A stretch of 20,689 nt of DNA from SCSIO-59966 sp046566185 (GCA_046566185.1 JBKHXE010000162.1:1-20689); one strand, 5' to 3'. Positions 7,766 through 14,341 are shown, numbered from the stretch's first letter. Numbers and translations: made by a program. The notes: generated from the letters alone by a model not told the origin.

Positions 7766-7782
7766 GTCCGCGCAGTGCGGAC
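7766..7782 (-). other. Second stem-loop in the greA leader
   Basis: GTCCGC (7766-7771) and GCGGAC (7777-7782) pair perfectly around a 5-base loop, about 20 bases upstream of the greA ribosome binding site. The structure is seen; the function is unknown. Confidence 0.4.
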
Positions 7783-7816
7783 CGATCTGTGCAGCGGTGT
7801 CTGCGGCACGTGTCGT

Positions 7817-7849
7817 CCCGGCCCGCGTCGTGTCTGGCGGCGGGCCGGG
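7817..7849 (-). other. Strong stem-loop in the greA leader, possible attenuator
   Basis: A perfect 10-bp stem, CCCGGCCCGC (7817-7826) with GCGGGCCGGG (7840-7849), and a 13-base loop. On the greA strand it lies just downstream of the predicted transcription start and far upstream of the start codon. It could terminate read-through from the DUF4307 gene or attenuate greA. E. coli greA also has a leader terminator that yields a small RNA. The same role here is inference. Confidence 0.5.
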
Positions 7850-7867
7850 CGACTCAGGGAAGAGATC

Positions 7868-7873
7868 AGGATA
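7868..7873 (-). promoter_or_regulatory. -10 hexamer of the greA promoter
   Basis: On the minus strand this reads TATCCT, the best -10 in the gap between the DUF4307 gene and greA. It predicts a start near 7861 and a leader of about 130 bases. No clear -35 is visible. Confidence 0.4.
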
Positions 7874-7886
7874 ACAACGTCCGCGT

Positions 7887-7911
7887 CGGTCCGCACGGAT
7901 CCACGGGACCG
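7887..7911 (-). terminator. Short stem-loop after the DUF4307 gene
   Basis: CGGTCC (7887-7892) and GGACCG (7906-7911) pair around a 13-base loop, beginning 1 base beyond the DUF4307 stop codon. It is a weak terminator candidate. Confidence 0.3.
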
Positions 7912-7912
7912 C

Positions 7913-8320
7913 TCAGCTGGGGCTGCACGCCTCGACCACCCCGGTCACCGCTCGCTCGGCGGTCCGCACGGTGACGGTGTGCTGGACCCCCCGCCGGTCC
8001 GCCCGGCCCACCTCGACCGTCGCGAGGCCGACCTGCGCGAAGCGGCCGTTGAGCGCCTCCACCGTGCAGACCACTGTGGCGTCCGGGTCCTTCACCACCG
8101 TGAACGTGACCTCGACCGTGGTGTCGTCGACGACCTCGTACCCCACGTCGCTCCAGCGGACGTCGCGGTTCGCCGCACCCAGGCCGGCCCACACGACCCA
8201 GCCCACGAAGACGGCCGCGACAACGCCGAGCGCGACGAGCGCCGGGCCCCTCCGGCGCACCCGGTCGCCGTAGCGCTCGGCCGGTCGCACCGGCGGGCCC
8301 GGCTGCGTGGGCGTGGGCAA
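7913..8320 (-). CDS. DUF4307 membrane protein
   Basis: A 135-aa protein with a short cytosolic N-terminus carrying RPAERYGDR (12-20), one membrane helix at about residues 26-48 (ALVALGVVAAVFVGWVVWAG) and an extracytoplasmic domain of about 85 residues. That domain has a Cys pair (Cys85, Cys132) that could be disulfide-bonded. It matches the DUF4307 family, found in the same place as Rv1081c of M. tuberculosis between greA and mca. No function is known. There is no ATG in frame. I chose TTG 8320 because GGGAG stands 7 bases upstream; GTG 8290 (126-residue frame including stop) is the main alternative. It is transcribed divergently from mca and toward greA. Confidence 0.8.
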   Translation of the reverse strand: MPTPTQPGPPVRPAERYGDRVRRRGPALVALGVVAAVFVGWVVWAGLGAANRDVRWSDVGYEVVDDTTVEVTFTVVKDPDATVVCTVEALNGRFAQVGLATVEVGRADRRGVQHTVTVRTAERAVTGVVEACSPS

Positions 8321-8357
8321 TCTCGGCTCCCGATGCCGTGGTGGTCTGGTCGTCGGG

Positions 8358-8363
8358 GATGAT
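8358..8363 (+). promoter_or_regulatory. Candidate -10 of the mca operon
   Basis: GATGAT fits NANNNT and predicts a start near 8370, giving a leader of about 38 bases with a Shine-Dalgarno sequence. No -35 is seen, so this is weak. Confidence 0.25.
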
Positions 8364-8407
8364 TGTCCCGCACCACGCCCGCCCCCCCGCCACGAGGAGG
8401 AGCCTTC

Positions 8408-9310
8408 GTGACCACGCCCTCGGACGTCGCGCGCGTCGGCGTCGACGAGCCGCTGCGCCTGATGGCCGTGCACGCGCACCCCGACGACGAGTCGAGCAAG
8501 GGTGCCGCGGCGATGGCCCGCTACGTGGCCGAGGGGGTCGAGGTGCTCGTGGTGACGTGCACGGGCGGGGAGCGGGGGGACATCCTCAACCCCAAGCTCG
8601 CGGGCGACCCGGCGATCGCTCGGGACATGTCCGAGGTGCGGCGCCGCGAGATGGCCGAGGCGGTCCGCATCCTCGGGGTGCAGCACGAGTGGCTCGGTTT
8701 CGTCGACTCGGGCCTGCCGGAGGGTGACCCCCTGCCGCCCCTGCCGGAGGGCTGCTTCGCCCTCGAGCCCCTGCACGTGGCGGCCGAGCCGCTGGTGCAC
8801 CTCGTCCGTCGGTTCCGGCCGCACGTCATGACGACGTACGACGAGAACGGCGGCTACCCGCACCCGGACCACATCATGTGCCACAAGGTCTCCGTCGAGG
8901 CCTTCGAGGCCGCGGGCGACCCGACGCGCTACCCGAGCCGGCAGCAGCCGTGGCAGCCGCTGAAGCTCTACTACAACCAGACCTTCCACAAGGAGCGGCT
9001 GACGGCCTACCACGAGGCCCTGCTGCACGAGGGACGCGAGTCGCCCTTCGGCGAGTGGCTGGCACGGTGGGAGCAGAACGAGCGCGACGAGCGCGCCATC
9101 ACCACCCGCGTACCGTGCGGCGAGTTCTTCCCGGTCCGTGACCGCGCCCTGCTCGCCCACGCCACCCAGGTCGACCCGGACGGCCCGTTCTTCGCCATCG
9201 ACCACGAGATGGCGGCACGGGTCTGGCCGACCGAGGACTACGAGCTGGCGCGCTCGCTCGTGGAGACCGACCTCCCCGAGGACGACCTCTTCGCCGGGAT
9301 CCGGCCGTGA
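8408..9310 (+). CDS. mca: Mycothiol S-conjugate amidase
   Basis: A 300-aa zinc amidase of the LmbE/PIG-L family. It cleaves mycothiol S-conjugates of toxins and drugs to a mercapturic acid and GlcN-Ins in the cytosol. The zinc/catalytic motif is AHPDDESSKG (23-32), with ligands expected at His24 and Asp27, the catalytic acid/base Asp26 and a third ligand at His155 in YPHPDHIMCH. The SSKG after the motif favours Mca over the paralogue MshB, and the TCTGGERGDILNPKL segment (50-64) is also Mca-like. GTG 8408 follows GAGGAGG at good spacing; an in-frame ATG at 8363 is rejected for lack of a ribosome binding site. It overlaps the next gene by 4 bp (GTGA). Its presence implies that the organism makes mycothiol. 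Confidence 0.95.
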   Translation: MTTPSDVARVGVDEPLRLMAVHAHPDDESSKGAAAMARYVAEGVEVLVVTCTGGERGDILNPKLAGDPAIARDMSEVRRREMAEAVRILGVQHEWLGFVDSGLPEGDPLPPLPEGCFALEPLHVAAEPLVHLVRRFRPHVMTTYDENGGYPHPDHIMCHKVSVEAFEAAGDPTRYPSRQQPWQPLKLYYNQTFHKERLTAYHEALLHEGRESPFGEWLARWEQNERDERAITTRVPCGEFFPVRDRALLAHATQVDPDGPFFAIDHEMAARVWPTEDYELARSLVETDLPEDDLFAGIRP

Positions 9311-9579
9311 GACACCTGTCGGCGCTCGCGCTGCTCGCCCAGGACGGCGAGGGGCTGGACCCGAACTCGGTGAGCCCGGGCCTGCTGGGCTTCCTGGCCA
9401 CCTTCGGGGTCGTCGTCGTCTCGATCCTGCTCTTCCTCAACATGGCGGGCCGCCTGCGTCGCATGCGGTACCGCGAGGAGCGCGACGCCGAACGCTTGCG
9501 CGGGCAGGCCGTCGGGTCGCCGGACGACGCGCCGGACGGGGACGAGCGCCGCCCCCCGGGCGAGGGCCGGGACTCGTGA
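9307..9579 (+). CDS. Small single-pass membrane protein downstream of mca (Rv1083-like)
   Basis: A 90-aa protein with one strong membrane helix at about residues 27-46 (LLGFLATFGVVVVSILLFLN), preceded by the motif NSVSPGLLGF. A basic stop-transfer stretch (GRLRRMRYREER) and a charged, disordered C-terminal tail follow. The short protein directly after mca in M. tuberculosis has the same layout. Function is unknown. GTG 9307 overlaps the mca stop (GTGA), and its own stop overlaps the next GTG (9576-9579), so all three genes are probably translationally coupled. Confidence 0.85.
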   Translation: MRHLSALALLAQDGEGLDPNSVSPGLLGFLATFGVVVVSILLFLNMAGRLRRMRYREERDAERLRGQAVGSPDDAPDGDERRPPGEGRDS

Positions 9580-10340
9580 CCGCGGGATGGCGGGTGGCCG
9601 GGGCCTGTGCGGCCGCGCTGCCCGTCGTCCTCGCCCTCGTGTTCTGGCGCTCCACCCACCTCGACGGCGGGTGGCTGGTCGCGCTGCAGGTGGCGGCTGC
9701 CCTGGCGGTCGCCGGCCTGGTCGCCGGCTGCTGGCTGGCGGTGCTGCACGCGACGCGCTTGCCCGCGGCCCCCGAGCGACGCGAGCTGGTGCTGCGGGTC
9801 GAGCCCGGGCAGGACGGCCCCACCACGTCGGTGGTGCCGCCGCCACCGGTCGACGAGACACCGTTGCGCCGCGCGGTCGGCGTGGCGCTCGCCGCGGCCG
9901 TCCCGCTCCTGCTGGTGCTCCTGCTCGGGGCGCCGGGGCAGGGAACCTCGCCGGACACGGCCGCCGCCGCGGCACGGTCCACGGCGACCGCCAGCGCGGC
10001 GGAGCCGAGCGAAAGCCCCTCTGTGCCAGCAGGTTCGGCGACATCGCACCCGACGGAGTCGTCCCCGCCGACGCCCGTTCCTTCGCCGGAACCGCCCCGC
10101 ACGCCACCGGGGCCGGCTCCTCCTGCCGAGGAGCCCGCGCCGCCCGTGTGCGAGGTCGTCGTCGTGGCGGGGGACACGCTGTGGGAGCTCGCGGAGCAGC
10201 GGCTCGGCCCGGGGGCCACGGACGCCGAGATCGACGCGACCTGGCGCGCCGACTACGCCGCGAACGCCGGGGTGATCGGCCCCGACCCCGACCTCATCCT
10301 GCCGGGTCAGGTGCTCGTCGTCTCCTGTGCCTCGGGGTGA
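9576..10340 (+). CDS. Membrane-anchored LysM protein
   Basis: A 254-aa protein. Hydrophobic segments lie at about residues 7-24, 32-56 and 100-118. A long Pro/Ser/Thr/Ala-rich linker (about 119-190) follows, then one LysM domain (about 193-250) beginning VVVVAGDTLWELAEQRLG and ending LILPGQVLVVS. With three membrane helices and a cytosolic start, the LysM would face the cell wall and could bind peptidoglycan. The LysM is bracketed by Cys192 and Cys251, a possible disulfide. The insert between its conserved halves (GPGATDAEIDATWRADY) is the long form seen in actinobacterial LysM proteins. GTG 9576 overlaps the upstream stop by 4 bp. It is not part of the M. tuberculosis order. The role is unknown beyond wall binding. 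Confidence 0.85.
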   Translation: MTAGWRVAGACAAALPVVLALVFWRSTHLDGGWLVALQVAAALAVAGLVAGCWLAVLHATRLPAAPERRELVLRVEPGQDGPTTSVVPPPPVDETPLRRAVGVALAAAVPLLLVLLLGAPGQGTSPDTAAAAARSTATASAAEPSESPSVPAGSATSHPTESSPPTPVPSPEPPRTPPGPAPPAEEPAPPVCEVVVVAGDTLWELAEQRLGPGATDAEIDATWRADYAANAGVIGPDPDLILPGQVLVVSCASG

Positions 10341-10372
10341 AGGCTCTGGTCGCGACCAGGGGGGCACTGGCC

Positions 10373-10378
10373 CACGAT
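10373..10378 (+). promoter_or_regulatory. -10 hexamer, leaderless promoter of the YyaL-type gene
   Basis: CACGAT ends 7 bases before ATG 10386. The same hexamer and spacing precede fumC on the other strand (20161-20166), which supports using the inner ATG in both genes. Confidence 0.45.
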
Positions 10379-10385
10379 GGGACGC

Positions 10386-12455
10386 ATGGCCAACCGCCTC
10401 GCACGGTCCACCAGTCCGTACCTGCAGCAGCACGCCGACAACCCGGTGCACTGGTGGGAGTGGGGGGACGACGCGTTCGCCGAGGCGCGCCGGCGCGACG
10501 TGCCGGTGCTGCTGAGCGTCGGGTACGCCGCGTGCCACTGGTGCCACGTCATGGCGCACGAGTCGTTCGAGGACGCCGCGACGGCGGCGGACATGAACGC
10601 CCACTTCGTCAACGTCAAGGTGGACCGCGAGGAACGACCGGACGTCGACGCCGTCTACATGGCGGCCACCCAGGCGCTGACCGGGCACGGAGGCTGGCCG
10701 ATGACGGTGTTCCTCACGCCCGACGGCACCCCGTTCTACGCCGGCACCTACTTCCCTCCACAGCCGCGGCACGGGATGCCCTCGTTCCGGCAGGTGCTGC
10801 AGGCGGTCGCCGAGACGTGGCGTGACCGGCGGCAGGAGGTGACCGACGCGGCGGACCGGATCTCCGGCGCGCTGGCCTCGCGGTCGGTGCCGTCCGGCCC
10901 GACGCCGCCGAGCGCCGAGCGTCTCGCGGAGGCCGTTGGCCTGCTCGCCGCCGAGGAGGACCGGGCGCACGGCGGGTTCGGCGGGGCGCCCAAGTTCCCG
11001 CCCTCCATGGTGTGCGAGTTCCTGCTGCGGCACGCCGCGACGGACGCCGAAACTGCTTCTCTCGCAAAAGGACTCGCCGAACGAACACTCCGCGCGATGG
11101 CCTTCTCGGGTATCTACGACCAGGTCGGCGGCGGCTTCGCGCGCTACGCCGTCGACGCCGCCTGGGTGGTGCCCCACTTCGAGAAGATGCTCTACGACAA
11201 CGCCCTGCTCGCCCGCGTCTACCTGCACTGGTGGCGGTCGACCGGGGACCGGACCGGACGGCGCGTGGCGCTGGAGACGTGCGACTGGATGCTCGCGGAC
11301 CTGCTCACCGCCGAGGGAGGCCTGGCTTCGAGCCTGGACGCCGACACCCCGGTCGAGGGCACGTCGGGTGTCGAGGGGGCCACGTACGTCTGGACGCCTG
11401 GCGAGCTCGTCGACGTCCTGGGGGAGCCGGACGCCGGCTGGGCCGCCGACCTGCTGGGAGTGACGGACGCGGGCACCTTCGAGCACGGCGCCTCGACGCT
11501 TCGGCTGACCCGGGACGTGTGGGCCGACGCCGTCGAGCGAAACCGGTGGGTCGCCGTGCGGGAGCGTCTGCGCGCCGTCCGGGCGTCGCGCCCGCAGCCG
11601 CACCGCGACGACAAGGTCGTCACCGCCTGGAACGGGCTGGCGGTGGCCGCGCTCGCCGAGACCGGCGCGCTGTGCGACCGGCCGGACCTGGTGCGTGCCG
11701 CCGAGCGCGCCGCCCGGCTGCTGCTCGACGTGCACCGCACCTCCCGCGGGCGCCTGCTGCGCGCGTCGCGCGACGGGGTCGCGGGCGCCCCGGCCGCCGT
11801 GCTGGAGGACTACGCCGACCTCGCCGAGGGGCTGTTCGCGCTGCACGCTGTGACCGGCGAGCCGTCGTGGGCCGACGCGGCGGGCGAGCTCCTCGAGGTG
11901 GTGGTCGCCGAGTTCGGCGACGGCTCGGGAGGGTTCTACGACACGGCCTCCGACGCCACCGACGCCCCGATCGCCGCCGTGGGACGACCCCAGGACCCCA
12001 CGGACAACGCCACGCCGTCCGGGTGGTCGGCGGCTGCCGGCGCGCTTCTCACCTCGGCGGCGCTCACCGGCTCCGACGACCACCGGCGGGCGGCCGAGGC
12101 AGCCCTCGGGGTCGTCGACGCGATCGCGGCCCGTGCGCCCCGCTTCGCCGGCTGGGGGCTGGCCGTCGCCCAGGCGCTGCTCGACGGCCCGCGGGAGGTG
12201 GCGGTCATCGGGCGGTCCGGCGACCCGGACGCCGACCGGCTGCACCGCGCCGCCCTGGCGGGCAGCGCGCCGGGGCTCGTGGTGGCGCGGGGGGAGCCCG
12301 ACGGCCCGGGGGTGCCGCTGCTGCAGCACCGGGGGCTCGTCGCCGGACGCGCCGCCGCCTACGTGTGCCGGGGCTTCGTCTGCGACGCCCCGACGAACGA
12401 CGTCGAGACGCTGGCCGCTGCAGTCGGTGCGCACGTCCACCGAGCGGGTCCGTGA
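10386..12455 (+). CDS. YyaL/DUF255 thioredoxin-domain protein
   Basis: A 689-aa protein of the YyaL / SPATA20 family, normal length. An N-terminal thioredoxin-like domain (about residues 1-165) carries the Cys50-His-Trp-Cys53 motif in GYAACHWCHVMAHESFED and KVDREERPDVD. The rest is an (alpha/alpha)6-barrel like that of N-acylglucosamine epimerases, with GGAPKFPPSMVCEFL, GGFARYAVDAAWVVPHFEKM and KVVTAWNGLAVAAL. The biochemical function is not established. ATG 10386 is preferred to ATG 10377 because of the -10 hexamer. It corresponds to Rv1084. A patch of unusual, A/T-rich codons lies at about 11047-11090 (ETASLAKGLAERTL) between two conserved segments. Confidence 0.9.
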   Translation: MANRLARSTSPYLQQHADNPVHWWEWGDDAFAEARRRDVPVLLSVGYAACHWCHVMAHESFEDAATAADMNAHFVNVKVDREERPDVDAVYMAATQALTGHGGWPMTVFLTPDGTPFYAGTYFPPQPRHGMPSFRQVLQAVAETWRDRRQEVTDAADRISGALASRSVPSGPTPPSAERLAEAVGLLAAEEDRAHGGFGGAPKFPPSMVCEFLLRHAATDAETASLAKGLAERTLRAMAFSGIYDQVGGGFARYAVDAAWVVPHFEKMLYDNALLARVYLHWWRSTGDRTGRRVALETCDWMLADLLTAEGGLASSLDADTPVEGTSGVEGATYVWTPGELVDVLGEPDAGWAADLLGVTDAGTFEHGASTLRLTRDVWADAVERNRWVAVRERLRAVRASRPQPHRDDKVVTAWNGLAVAALAETGALCDRPDLVRAAERAARLLLDVHRTSRGRLLRASRDGVAGAPAAVLEDYADLAEGLFALHAVTGEPSWADAAGELLEVVVAEFGDGSGGFYDTASDATDAPIAAVGRPQDPTDNATPSGWSAAAGALLTSAALTGSDDHRRAAEAALGVVDAIAARAPRFAGWGLAVAQALLDGPREVAVIGRSGDPDADRLHRAALAGSAPGLVVARGEPDGPGVPLLQHRGLVAGRAAAYVCRGFVCDAPTNDVETLAAAVGAHVHRAGP

Positions 12456-12461
12456 GCGTGC

Positions 12462-12467
12462 CAGGCT
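12462..12467 (+). promoter_or_regulatory. -10 hexamer, leaderless promoter of the universal stress gene
   Basis: CAGGCT, within TGCCAGGCT, ends 6 bases before ATG 12474. There is no Shine-Dalgarno sequence. Confidence 0.45.
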
Positions 12468-12473
12468 GAGGCC

Positions 12474-12932
12474 ATGACTACGCACGAGCGGCCGAGCTTC
12501 ACCCCCGAGATCCGCGGCGGCATCGTCGTCGGGCACGACGGCTCCGACGTGGCGGACCGAGCCCTGGCGTGGGCGGCCGAGGAGGCGCGGCTGCGCGGCT
12601 CCGTGCTGCACGTCGTCCGCGCGTGGACCCTGTCGACGGCGATGCGCGACACCGGCGTCCCGTTCGGCACCGTCCCCTCGATGGACGAGTGCCAGCGGGC
12701 GATCGAGCAGCACCTGGCGGCTTCGGTCGACGCCGTGGACACCGACGGGGTCGAGGTGCACCGGCACGCCGTGCACGGCGCCTCGGCGCAGGTGCTGATG
12801 GCCGCGGGTGAGCACGCCGACCTCGTCGTCGTCGGCGACCGCGGCGGCGGTGGCTTCGCGGGCCTGCGGCTGGGCTCGGTCGCCGACCAGCTGGCGCGGC
12901 ACGCACCCTCCACGGTCGTCATCGTGCGCTGA
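12474..12932 (+). CDS. Universal stress protein, UspA family, ATP-binding type
   Basis: A 152-aa single-domain Usp. The first strand is GGIVVGHDGSD (15-25), with the Asp that contacts adenine. The phosphate-binding motif G-x2-G-x9-G-S is intact in GDRGGGGFAGLRLGS near residue 122, so it should bind ATP. It ends VVIVR as usual. Such proteins are induced in actinobacteria by hypoxia and stationary phase, often through DosR. I see no clear DosR box in the short gap upstream. It starts 19 bp after the YyaL-type gene with its own promoter-like hexamer. Confidence 0.92.
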   Translation: MTTHERPSFTPEIRGGIVVGHDGSDVADRALAWAAEEARLRGSVLHVVRAWTLSTAMRDTGVPFGTVPSMDECQRAIEQHLAASVDAVDTDGVEVHRHAVHGASAQVLMAAGEHADLVVVGDRGGGGFAGLRLGSVADQLARHAPSTVVIVR

Positions 12933-12937
12933 CCTGT

Positions 12938-12952
12938 TTCGCCCAGGGCGAA
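12938..12952. repeat. Perfect 6-bp inverted repeat upstream of the 176-aa gene
   Basis: TTCGCC, spacer CAG, GGCGAA. It begins 6 bp after the universal stress stop and lies 34 bp ahead of the predicted -10 of the next gene. It may be a weak terminator of the stress gene or an operator. Confidence 0.4.
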
Positions 12953-12985
12953 CACCGCGCTCTGGCGCTTCACGTGCAAGCGAGT

Positions 12986-12991
12986 AATCGT
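12986..12991 (+). promoter_or_regulatory. -10-like hexamer before the 176-aa gene
   Basis: AATCGT ends 6 bases before ATG 12998. It fits NANNNT only weakly. No Shine-Dalgarno sequence is present. Confidence 0.25.
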
Positions 12992-12997
12992 CGTTGC

Positions 12998-13528
12998 ATG
13001 ACGTCGCATGACAGCAGTGGAGCGGTCCGTGCCTGGTTCACCGGCCGGTTGCCGCAGGAGTGGACGAGCGCCGGCGAGGCCGAGGTGGTCGTCGACCGCG
13101 AGGAGGTCACCGTCGTCCTCGCGATCGAGGGGCCGACGCTGGGCGAGGGCGCGACGGACGCCGAGCGCGCGGAGGCGCTGGCCGGCCGGGCGCAGGGCTG
13201 GCGCGAGGAGACCAGGGACCGGCGGATCGCGATCGCGCGCGAGGCCGAGCACCGGTTCGGCCGCAAGGTGGCCTGGGGTGTTCGCATCGGGGGGCACCGT
13301 GAGCTCTTCACCCACCTCGCCGTGCCGGTGATGACCCGGCTGCGCCAGCCCGAGCGGCAGGTGCTCGACACCCTCGTGGAGGCGGGCGTCGCGAGGTCGC
13401 GGGCCCACGCCCTGGCCTGGTGCGTGCGGCTCGTCGGCGACAACGCCGAGGCGTGGCTCGGCGACCTGCGCGAGGCGATGAGCCGTGTCGAGGAGGTGCG
13501 TCGCCAGGGGCCGGGGTCGGCCGCCTGA
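12998..13528 (+). CDS. Hypothetical protein of unknown function
   Basis: A 176-aa soluble, highly charged protein that I do not recognise. Residues about 20-50 look like alternating strands (EAEVVVDREEVTVVLAIEG). Residues 55-85 form a charged helix rich in Glu/Arg/Ala (DAERAEALAGRAQGWREET), followed by FGRKVAWGVRIGGHRELFTHLAVPVMTRL. The C-terminal third is helical: QVLDTLVEAGVARSRAHALAWCVRLVGDNAEAWLGDLREAM resembles a small helix-turn-helix or dimerisation region of the kind seen in ribbon-helix-helix-like actinobacterial proteins, but this is a guess. ATG 12998 is chosen over GTG 12974. It ends 3 bp from the convergent hemolysin III gene. Confidence 0.75.
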   Translation: MTSHDSSGAVRAWFTGRLPQEWTSAGEAEVVVDREEVTVVLAIEGPTLGEGATDAERAEALAGRAQGWREETRDRRIAIAREAEHRFGRKVAWGVRIGGHRELFTHLAVPVMTRLRQPERQVLDTLVEAGVARSRAHALAWCVRLVGDNAEAWLGDLREAMSRVEEVRRQGPGSAA

Positions 13529-13531
13529 CCG

Positions 13532-14248
13532 TCAGCCCGAGATCGGTCCCGCCGAGAAGACCGCCAGGGACACGCCGACGTAGTGCGTGACGAAGGCCGC
13601 GACGGTCAGCACGTGGAACACCTCGTGGAACCCGAACCACCGCGGGCTCGGGTCGGGCCGCTTGATGCCGTACACGACGCCCCCCAACGTGTAGAGCACG
13701 CCACCCACGACGACCAGGGTGAGGATCGCCGGTCCGCCACCGCGCAGGAAGTCGGGGAGGAAGGCGACCGCGACCCAGCCCATCGCGATGTAGGCGGGCA
13801 CGTAGAGCCAGCGCGGCGCGCCGACCCAGAAGACGCGGAAGGCGATGCCCGCCACGGCGGCGGCCCAGATGATCCACAGCAGGGTGCGTGCGGGACCGTC
13901 GGGCAGCAGCAGGACGGCGAAGGGTGTGTAGGTGCCGGCGATGATGAGGAAGATGTTCGAGTGGTCGAACCGCTTGAGGACGCCCTCGACCCGGGGCGAC
14001 CACCGGCCGCGGTGGTAGAGCGCGCTGACGCCGAACAGCAGCGCGGCGCTGGTGCCGAAGACCGCGACCGCGGTGCGCGAGCGGGCGTCGGGCGCCAGAG
14101 CCACCAGCACGACGGCCGCCGCCACGACGAGCGGGAAGCTGCCCAGGTGGATCCAGCCGCGCAGCCGGGGCTTCACGGTGTCCGCGACGGAGTGCGCCAG
14201 CGAGCCGGCCGCCTCGACGGGGCCGCGGTGGGGATGCCGGTCGGTCAT
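13532..14248 (-). CDS. trhA: Hemolysin III / TrhA family (PAQR) membrane protein
   Basis: A 238-aa seven-helix inner-membrane protein. The conserved metal-site residues of the PAQR/TrhA family are visible: SALYHRG (Ser-x3-His) after the second helix, FDHSNIFLIIAGTYTPF, and the C-terminal FHEVFHVLTVAAFVTHY with His-x3-His. TrhA in E. coli affects membrane energetics and fluidity. The hemolysin label is historical and does not imply a toxin. ATG 14248 is preferred over the in-frame GTG 14257, because TACGGT stands 7 bases upstream on this strand. It corresponds to Rv1085c, next to the Rv1086-type prenyl transferase. The promoter overlaps an operator-like palindrome and a 15-bp tandem repeat. 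Confidence 0.93.
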   Translation of the reverse strand: MTDRHPHRGPVEAAGSLAHSVADTVKPRLRGWIHLGSFPLVVAAAVVLVALAPDARSRTAVAVFGTSAALLFGVSALYHRGRWSPRVEGVLKRFDHSNIFLIIAGTYTPFAVLLLPDGPARTLLWIIWAAAVAGIAFRVFWVGAPRWLYVPAYIAMGWVAVAFLPDFLRGGGPAILTLVVVGGVLYTLGGVVYGIKRPDPSPRWFGFHEVFHVLTVAAFVTHYVGVSLAVFSAGPISG

Positions 14249-14255
14249 GCGGGCC

Positions 14256-14261
14256 ACCGTA
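14256..14261 (-). promoter_or_regulatory. -10 hexamer, leaderless promoter of trhA
   Basis: On the minus strand this reads TACGGT and ends 7 bases before ATG 14248. It overlaps the left edge of the palindrome at 14260. Confidence 0.45.
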
Positions 14262-14303
14262 ACCTACGAGCAAGTAAGTTACGAGTCCGTAGGTAAGAAG
14301 GTG
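14259..14303. repeat. Three 15-bp tandem units in the divergent trhA / prenyl-transferase promoter region
   Basis: The units begin at 14259, 14274 and 14289. The first twelve bases are GTAACCTACGAG, GTAAGTTACGAG and GTAGGTAAGAAG. Units 1 and 2 match at 10 of 12 positions and units 2 and 3 at 8 of 12. The stretch is noticeably less GC-rich than its surroundings. Confidence 0.55.
14260..14281. promoter_or_regulatory. 22-bp operator-like palindrome over the trhA promoter
   Basis: Arms TAAC-n-TAC and GTA-n-GTTA surround a central GC; 8 of 11 symmetric pairs match. Length and symmetry resemble TetR-family operators. It covers the -10 and spacer of trhA, so a bound protein would repress. No regulator gene is nearby. 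Confidence 0.45.
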
Positions 14304-14304
14304 T

Positions 14305-14325
14305 CGCACCGCCTTTGCCGGTGCG
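14305..14325. other. 7-bp inverted repeat upstream of the prenyl-transferase promoter
   Basis: CGCACCG (14305-14311) and CGGTGCG (14319-14325) around a 7-base spacer, extendable by one wobble and one G-C pair. It lies about 17 bp ahead of the -10 at 14342, so it is more likely a DNA site near the -35 than an RNA structure. Confidence 0.35.
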
Positions 14326-14341
14326 GCGCCGCCGCCCGGAG

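Noticed and set aside
8023..10340. A CRISPR array or other regular repeat array
   Set aside because: The repetitive look of this and other stretches comes from gcc/gtc/gac codon runs and from the Pro/Ser/Ala-rich LysM linker; there are no evenly spaced identical units.
9099..12902. A 1267-codon open frame on the minus strand opposite mca, the LysM gene, YyaL and the stress gene, and similar long antisense frames (1254-2999, 2302-4137, 3938-6307, 17118-18578, 792-1508)
   Set aside because: In very GC-rich DNA with strong third-position G/C, stop codons are rare in other frames. These products are low-complexity Arg/Pro/Gly/His sequences without family motifs, and each lies opposite or inside a gene with clear motifs.
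13532..14248. A haemolytic toxin, from the family name hemolysin III
   Set aside because: The protein is a seven-helix PAQR/TrhA membrane protein conserved in non-pathogens; the name is historical.
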